From NCBI RefSeq assembly GCF_005887115.1, contig NZ_PNCJ01000005.1, positions 620,001-684,000 of the forward strand: a DNA stretch of 64,000 nt. Reading direction: 5' to 3'. The translations under genes and the position numbers were made by a program. Source of the stretch: Pseudoalteromonas rubra (GTDB taxonomy: Bacteria > Pseudomonadota > Gammaproteobacteria > Enterobacterales > Alteromonadaceae). Of this stretch, positions 60,206 to 64,000 are shown in pieces. The notes beneath the pieces are model-generated. The model saw only the letters and a program-made list of their open reading frames with translations, was not told where the DNA came from and made no database searches. Position 1 is the first letter of the stretch, and every line of letters starts with the position of its first letter.

Positions 60206-62272
60206 TTACCTCGCAACGGTTTGATAGACATCACTTCTGAATGCGGCTTTTCGGCCATAAATCACCTGAGCATCACGCACATCAAACCCCATATATGCAC
60301 CAATATCTTGCCTGGATAACGGGTGTAAGCCTTCATCGGTGATTTTGTACCTGACCAGCTCATGCCATTCTTTGGTCATCAGATAAACCACTCCCTGCTC
60401 CAATTCCAGATTCGAAAAAGGCTCCAGCTGACCGATTTTTTCACCATGAGCCTGCTCAAGACCACTCAAGATGCTGGCGAAAGGAAAGCGATATAGCTCG
60501 TAGTCCATATTGGTCAGATAAACAAAATCGGGCATTGAGGGGTCTGTCATCGCTGACATCCAGCCATGCGGTAACTGTGCAATCTGTTGCATCTGTCGGT
60601 TATATATCTGCACGCGCTTTAATTCGTTTTGTTTCACCGACAAGGCAAACAGACTATTGCTCAGCCAGCTCTGACGGTAAATGTAACCATCAAAAAACAA
60701 CGTATTACCTTGCTGTGCTTCATTGGTTGGGATCAACCACATTGCATGATTGTCGTGATTGATTAGTAGCAACTCATCATCTGGTGACAACGTCATATCC
60801 CTGAGGCGTACATGATCGGGCAACCTGGGAAGCGGCCTGGCCTGTTCTTGAGGACGCTGATAATACACCTGGGAGCTGCCGGAGCGATCAGAAATAAAAT
60901 ACACACCACTTTCGGTATGCGCCAGACGAGGTGAGCGGTCAAGTCCGTTGCTGTTGTCCAGCATAAAGCCTGTTTCCAGCCACTGTAACTCTATGTCCTT
61001 GTCATAAGTGGTAAAGATATAGTCTACGCCATTGCTATGACGCGCAATATTGCAACAGATCTTGTCACTGAGGCTGCTCAGTAAAGTAGCCCCCTTGTCA
61101 TCGAACGACTGATGATACATTTGGGTACGGGGGCTGGAAGATGAAAATACGATCCCCTTGTAAGCGTGGTCCCAGATAGCCCCATGCATTAAACCAGTGC
61201 GAGAGAGCTGTAAAACCTGCTTATTGGAATCAGGGTCATAGGTAATAACCCGGCTGTTTCCGTCATTGGTATGCGCTGTCAGTAGCAGTACGCGGGTATC
61301 TGGGTGGGCATCCAGGTACGCAAGACGCCAGGAGGACTCAAGTATAGTCGGCAATTTATTGATCTCACCAGAGAAACTTAGCTGGTATAAATCGTTTTTG
61401 TGCTCAAAACGGCGCTCATGCGCCAGCGCATATATACGGTCTTCGGCAGCAACATAAATACTATCGTGATAAATAAGATCACAGTTATAAATGGCGTCAG
61501 TGGGCGCTTTTAGTTGCTGTGTTGTGAAATCAAGTTGTGCTTTGAACCAACCACATTGCTCTTTGTAATACCCCTTGAAAACCAAAAACTCTCCCTGACT
61601 GCCAAGCAGCTGCTGAAGGTGGTAATCTGGCGTTTCAACAATTTGTGGCAAGGCATCATTTTGAGCTCCATTGTTTGCTATCCACAAACTACGTCCCTGC
61701 TCCACAGTAATATTTAAAAATGCAACCTGTTCGTACTCTGGTAATACAACGGGAAACATTTTCCCGCCACTAACCCGGCTCATCGCCTGACTTTCTCCAT
61801 ACTGCCATGAGGGTTCGCCACCATACTGCCAAATCAGCCCTGCGAGCAAGCCAATAAATAGTACCAAGCCTGGCATAAGAAAATAGCTCAAAGAAGGTTT
61901 TTGCCTTGATGGCTGCAAAGAAGCAGCTCTGGAACTTTCGGCGCCTGCCTCGATTGGTGCGATAAAACGATAACCTTGTTTGGGGACGGTTTGTATGTAT
62001 TGGGGAAATTTGGGATCGTCACAAAACGCTTTCCTCAGGTTAGCGACCAGCTTATTGATGGCGTTATCAGTGACAATAGACCCCTGCCAGATAACATTCT
62101 GTAATTCGTCACGTCCAATAATACGATTGGGATTTTCGATAAAGAATTGCAGTAGCGAAAGCTGTCTTGGGTCCAGTGTGACGCTGTGCTCACCGTTAAT
62201 TAGTTCGTTAGTTTGGTGATAGAGGCGAAATTCGCCAATTTGAATAAAATCCATGGACTTCTCGTCAATCAT
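60206..62272 (-). CDS. CadC/ToxR-type membrane-bound regulator with periplasmic propeller
   Basis: A winged-helix OmpR/PhoB-type DNA-binding domain is at the N-terminus (FRLYHQTNELINGEHSVTL, NRIIGRDELQNVIW, INKLVANLRKAF, VPKQGYRFIAP). A single membrane helix follows near 140-160. The periplasmic part of about 500 residues is a TolB/WD40-like propeller with repeats such as SPDDELLLINHD. This is the one-component plan of CadC-like sensors. The ATG at 62272 has GGAAGAGG before it and is preferred; an ATG six codons on is possible. It probably senses a signal in the periplasm and may control the neighbouring gene. Confidence 0.87.
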   Translation of the reverse strand: MIDEKSMDFIQIGEFRLYHQTNELINGEHSVTLDPRQLSLLQFFIENPNRIIGRDELQNVIWQGSIVTDNAINKLVANLRKAFCDDPKFPQYIQTVPKQGYRFIAPIEAGAESSRAASLQPSRQKPSLSYFLMPGLVLFIGLLAGLIWQYGGEPSWQYGESQAMSRVSGGKMFPVVLPEYEQVAFLNITVEQGRSLWIANNGAQNDALPQIVETPDYHLQQLLGSQGEFLVFKGYYKEQCGWFKAQLDFTTQQLKAPTDAIYNCDLIYHDSIYVAAEDRIYALAHERRFEHKNDLYQLSFSGEINKLPTILESSWRLAYLDAHPDTRVLLLTAHTNDGNSRVITYDPDSNKQVLQLSRTGLMHGAIWDHAYKGIVFSSSSPRTQMYHQSFDDKGATLLSSLSDKICCNIARHSNGVDYIFTTYDKDIELQWLETGFMLDNSNGLDRSPRLAHTESGVYFISDRSGSSQVYYQRPQEQARPLPRLPDHVRLRDMTLSPDDELLLINHDNHAMWLIPTNEAQQGNTLFFDGYIYRQSWLSNSLFALSVKQNELKRVQIYNRQMQQIAQLPHGWMSAMTDPSMPDFVYLTNMDYELYRFPFASILSGLEQAHGEKIGQLEPFSNLELEQGVVYLMTKEWHELVRYKITDEGLHPLSRQDIGAYMGFDVRDAQVIYGRKAAFRSDVYQTVAR

Positions 62273-62682
62273 GCCTCTTCCAGCTCTACTCACTATGAGC
62301 AAAGAGCGGTTCGGGCAATATCGGGCTACTTTATTATTCTTCTGCTCCGTTACTGTTTCGCGACACGGTGATGTGTCATATTTTTCTGTTCTCACTCACT
62401 TTAATATGAGCCAGAACGAAACGAAGCATGCCCTAGTCTATTATCATCTCAATGCATTGCAACCCAGCAGAGAGATATCATTACAAAAATCTTCTGAAGC
62501 CAAATAACAAGCGATTGACAATCAGCCTGCCTGAAGAAATATGAACATTACACCCACTCGTAATCGCTAAGAATCGCAAAGATTTTAAATTCACTTTTGC
62601 CACTTATAAACTATGCTTACCCTGCTCACAAAATAACCAAAGGAAGTGCGAGTTTGTTTCGCTAAACAGAACAGGTGTGTTT
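62273..62682. other. Divergent intergenic region
   Basis: This region lies between the membrane regulator and the lipoprotein gene and should contain both promoters. I see no clear operator, hairpin or small gene in it. Confidence 0.45.
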
Positions 62683-64000
62683 ATGAAAAGTCTAAAATTG
62701 TTGCTGGCAGCTTTTTGCCTGACAGCCCTCGCAGCTGGGTGTGGGGGGTCATCGGACAGTGGCTCATCTCCTAACCCAAATCCAAACCCCAACCCAACAA
62801 CTAATCAAGCTCCGTCAGTCAGTATTGCTGGCGACAGTGAAGCATTGGAGCAAACCCTTGTCTCGCTCAAGGCCAATGCCACAGACAGTGACGGAGACAT
62901 TGCCAGCTATAGTTGGAGTATCGCCTCCGGACCGACAGCCACACTGAATAGCAGTACCACCAGTGATGTCAGCTTTACCACTCCAGAAGTCACGCAAGAT
63001 ACCCCAATGGTGCTTTCCGTTACCGTCACCGATGACGACGGCGCCACCGCCACTGCTACAAAGAACTTTACGGTAAAGCGATTAGTTAGATCAGTTACCC
63101 TAACCGGTGTAGTCACCGATGCGCCGATTGCAAACGCCGCTTTAACTGTTTACGTAGGTGATGAATCTTTCCCTACCACTGCGGGGAATGACGGCACTTA
63201 TACTATCCAGCTGGATGTTGATGATTCAGCTGTAAACAAACTAATCCGTATTAAAGCTAATGGCGGACCAGATCAGGAGAATGTAGAGTTTTACTCTCAG
63301 CTGGAAAGCTTTACTTCGGTCACTGAGCAGGCTGGGAGTGACGGGGTCGTCAATAGCACCGAGAACTTCGGGGTCAACATTACCAATGTCACAACTGCTG
63401 AATATGCTCTGCTTACAAGCGCTGTCGGTGGAGCTCCACAAACGACCAGCGAGTTGAATAATGCTCTGGTAGGCATTGATGCCAATGAAAAACTCACGCT
63501 GTCAGCTTTGATCAAACTAGTGGTCGATGGTAGCGGCGGTAAGAAGTTTTCACTTCCTCAGGGCGTTAGCAACACATTTCAACTAGTCTCCAGCCAAACA
63601 GCCACCGCTGAGCTGACTAACACTATTAACGATGACGACCCGACACTGATTGAAAAGACCAAAGAAGCAATCAAAAACGACGATAAGCTGGTAGACAATG
63701 GTGAAGGTTCTATCGTGGGCTCCTATTTAATTGGCTCGACGCGGTATTTCCGTAGCCATTTCACAGAAATGACGTTAAACAACGATGGTACAGGAACGTT
63801 CACCGACCACACCAGTGGGGCCATTACCTGGACACAAGCCACTAATGGCGCGGTCAGTATTGTTTTTGGCGATGGTATCTTCTCACCAAGACACAGCTGT
63901 AAAAATTCAGAAGGTATGAACTTCACCTGCTATTCTCGCTACAAAACGGCGACATTCAGCATTTATGACGACAATAGTTTTGCCAAAGCCATCAGTTTGA
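62683..64000 (+). CDS. Secreted lipoprotein with PKD-type domain, C-terminus beyond window
   Basis: The ATG at 62683 gives a signal peptide ending LAAGC, so the product is lipid-anchored. A low-complexity linker (NPNPNPNPT) follows, then a PKD-like domain (NATDSDGDIASYSWSIASGP, VTVTDDDGATATA) at about 45-130. The part from about 135 (TLTGVVTDAPIANAALTVYVG) looks like a carboxypeptidase-regulatory-type or Big-like repeat. A later stretch (AIKNDDKLVDNGEGSIVGSY) begins a further beta domain. The frame stays open to the window end (439 codons seen). Such proteins are surface-exposed; function is unknown. Confidence 0.85.
   Translation, partial: MKSLKLLLAAFCLTALAAGCGGSSDSGSSPNPNPNPNPTTNQAPSVSIAGDSEALEQTLVSLKANATDSDGDIASYSWSIASGPTATLNSSTTSDVSFTTPEVTQDTPMVLSVTVTDDDGATATATKNFTVKRLVRSVTLTGVVTDAPIANAALTVYVGDESFPTTAGNDGTYTIQLDVDDSAVNKLIRIKANGGPDQENVEFYSQLESFTSVTEQAGSDGVVNSTENFGVNITNVTTAEYALLTSAVGGAPQTTSELNNALVGIDANEKLTLSALIKLVVDGSGGKKFSLPQGVSNTFQLVSSQTATAELTNTINDDDPTLIEKTKEAIKNDDKLVDNGEGSIVGSYLIGSTRYFRSHFTEMTLNNDGTGTFTDHTSGAITWTQATNGAVSIVFGDGIFSPRHSCKNSEGMNFTCYSRYKTATFSIYDDNSFAKAISL

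Overview
The window looks like a chromosomal segment of a marine gammaproteobacterium, most likely Pseudoalteromonas or a close Alteromonadales relative. The basis is protein-level resemblance: a NorR/NnrS/Hmp nitric-oxide module, a chitin-type deacetylase, an OpgC-like acyltransferase, long-form HutU, CBM9/DUF5916 proteins, and many lipoproteins and secreted small proteins. This is recognition by eye, not a database result. No rRNA, tRNA or CRISPR array was seen.

Layout. 0-6 kb: the 3'-truncated end of a bacterioferritin gene, then norR divergent from a small membrane protein, nnrS and hmp, with a sigma54 promoter and three NorR-type sites, then a low-molecular-weight protein tyrosine phosphatase. 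6-11 kb: a secreted unknown, a CE4 deacetylase with an FNR-type box upstream, a hybrid histidine kinase and a lipoprotein. 11-19 kb: a minus-strand cluster of adaptor, ABC ATPase, two permeases, NtrC-type regulator and NtrY-like kinase, with a sigma54-like promoter and TGTCCG/CGGACA palindromes upstream. 19-25.9 kb: a periplasmic histidine phosphatase, two tandem paralogous secreted proteins, a MocR regulator divergent from a GNAT-PaiB pair, a serine hydrolase, a GNAT and a lipoprotein. 25.9-35.3 kb: an S41 protease/beta-lactamase fusion, an ABC transporter with an FG-GAP partner, a secreted small protein and a UbiB-like kinase.

35.35-42.3 kb is an AT-rich island bounded by a 13-bp direct repeat. 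It carries a tightly coupled operon (membrane M48 metalloprotease with TPR-like region, SIR2-like NAD-binding protein, large alpha-helical protein) and a decayed IS5-type transposase. Its layout resembles an NAD-targeting anti-phage defence system, and I do not recognise this exact gene combination.

42.4-47.3 kb: an aldehyde dehydrogenase, a RoxA-like diheme cytochrome c and an OpgC-like protein. 47.4-50 kb is a second accessory locus: an orphan lanthipeptide-like precursor, two XRE regulators, a protein with repeated YKPPR-type motifs and a membrane protein. 50-55 kb: a LysR regulator, REP-like repeats and hutH-hutU. 55-64 kb: a nucleotide pyrophosphatase-type enzyme, an S66 peptidase, a CBM9/DUF5916 outer-membrane protein, a membrane-bound winged-helix regulator and a truncated PKD-type lipoprotein.

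Several units pair a transcription switch with its targets: NO sensing with NO detoxification, a two-component system with an efflux pump, MocR with GNAT-PaiB, and LysR with histidine degradation.
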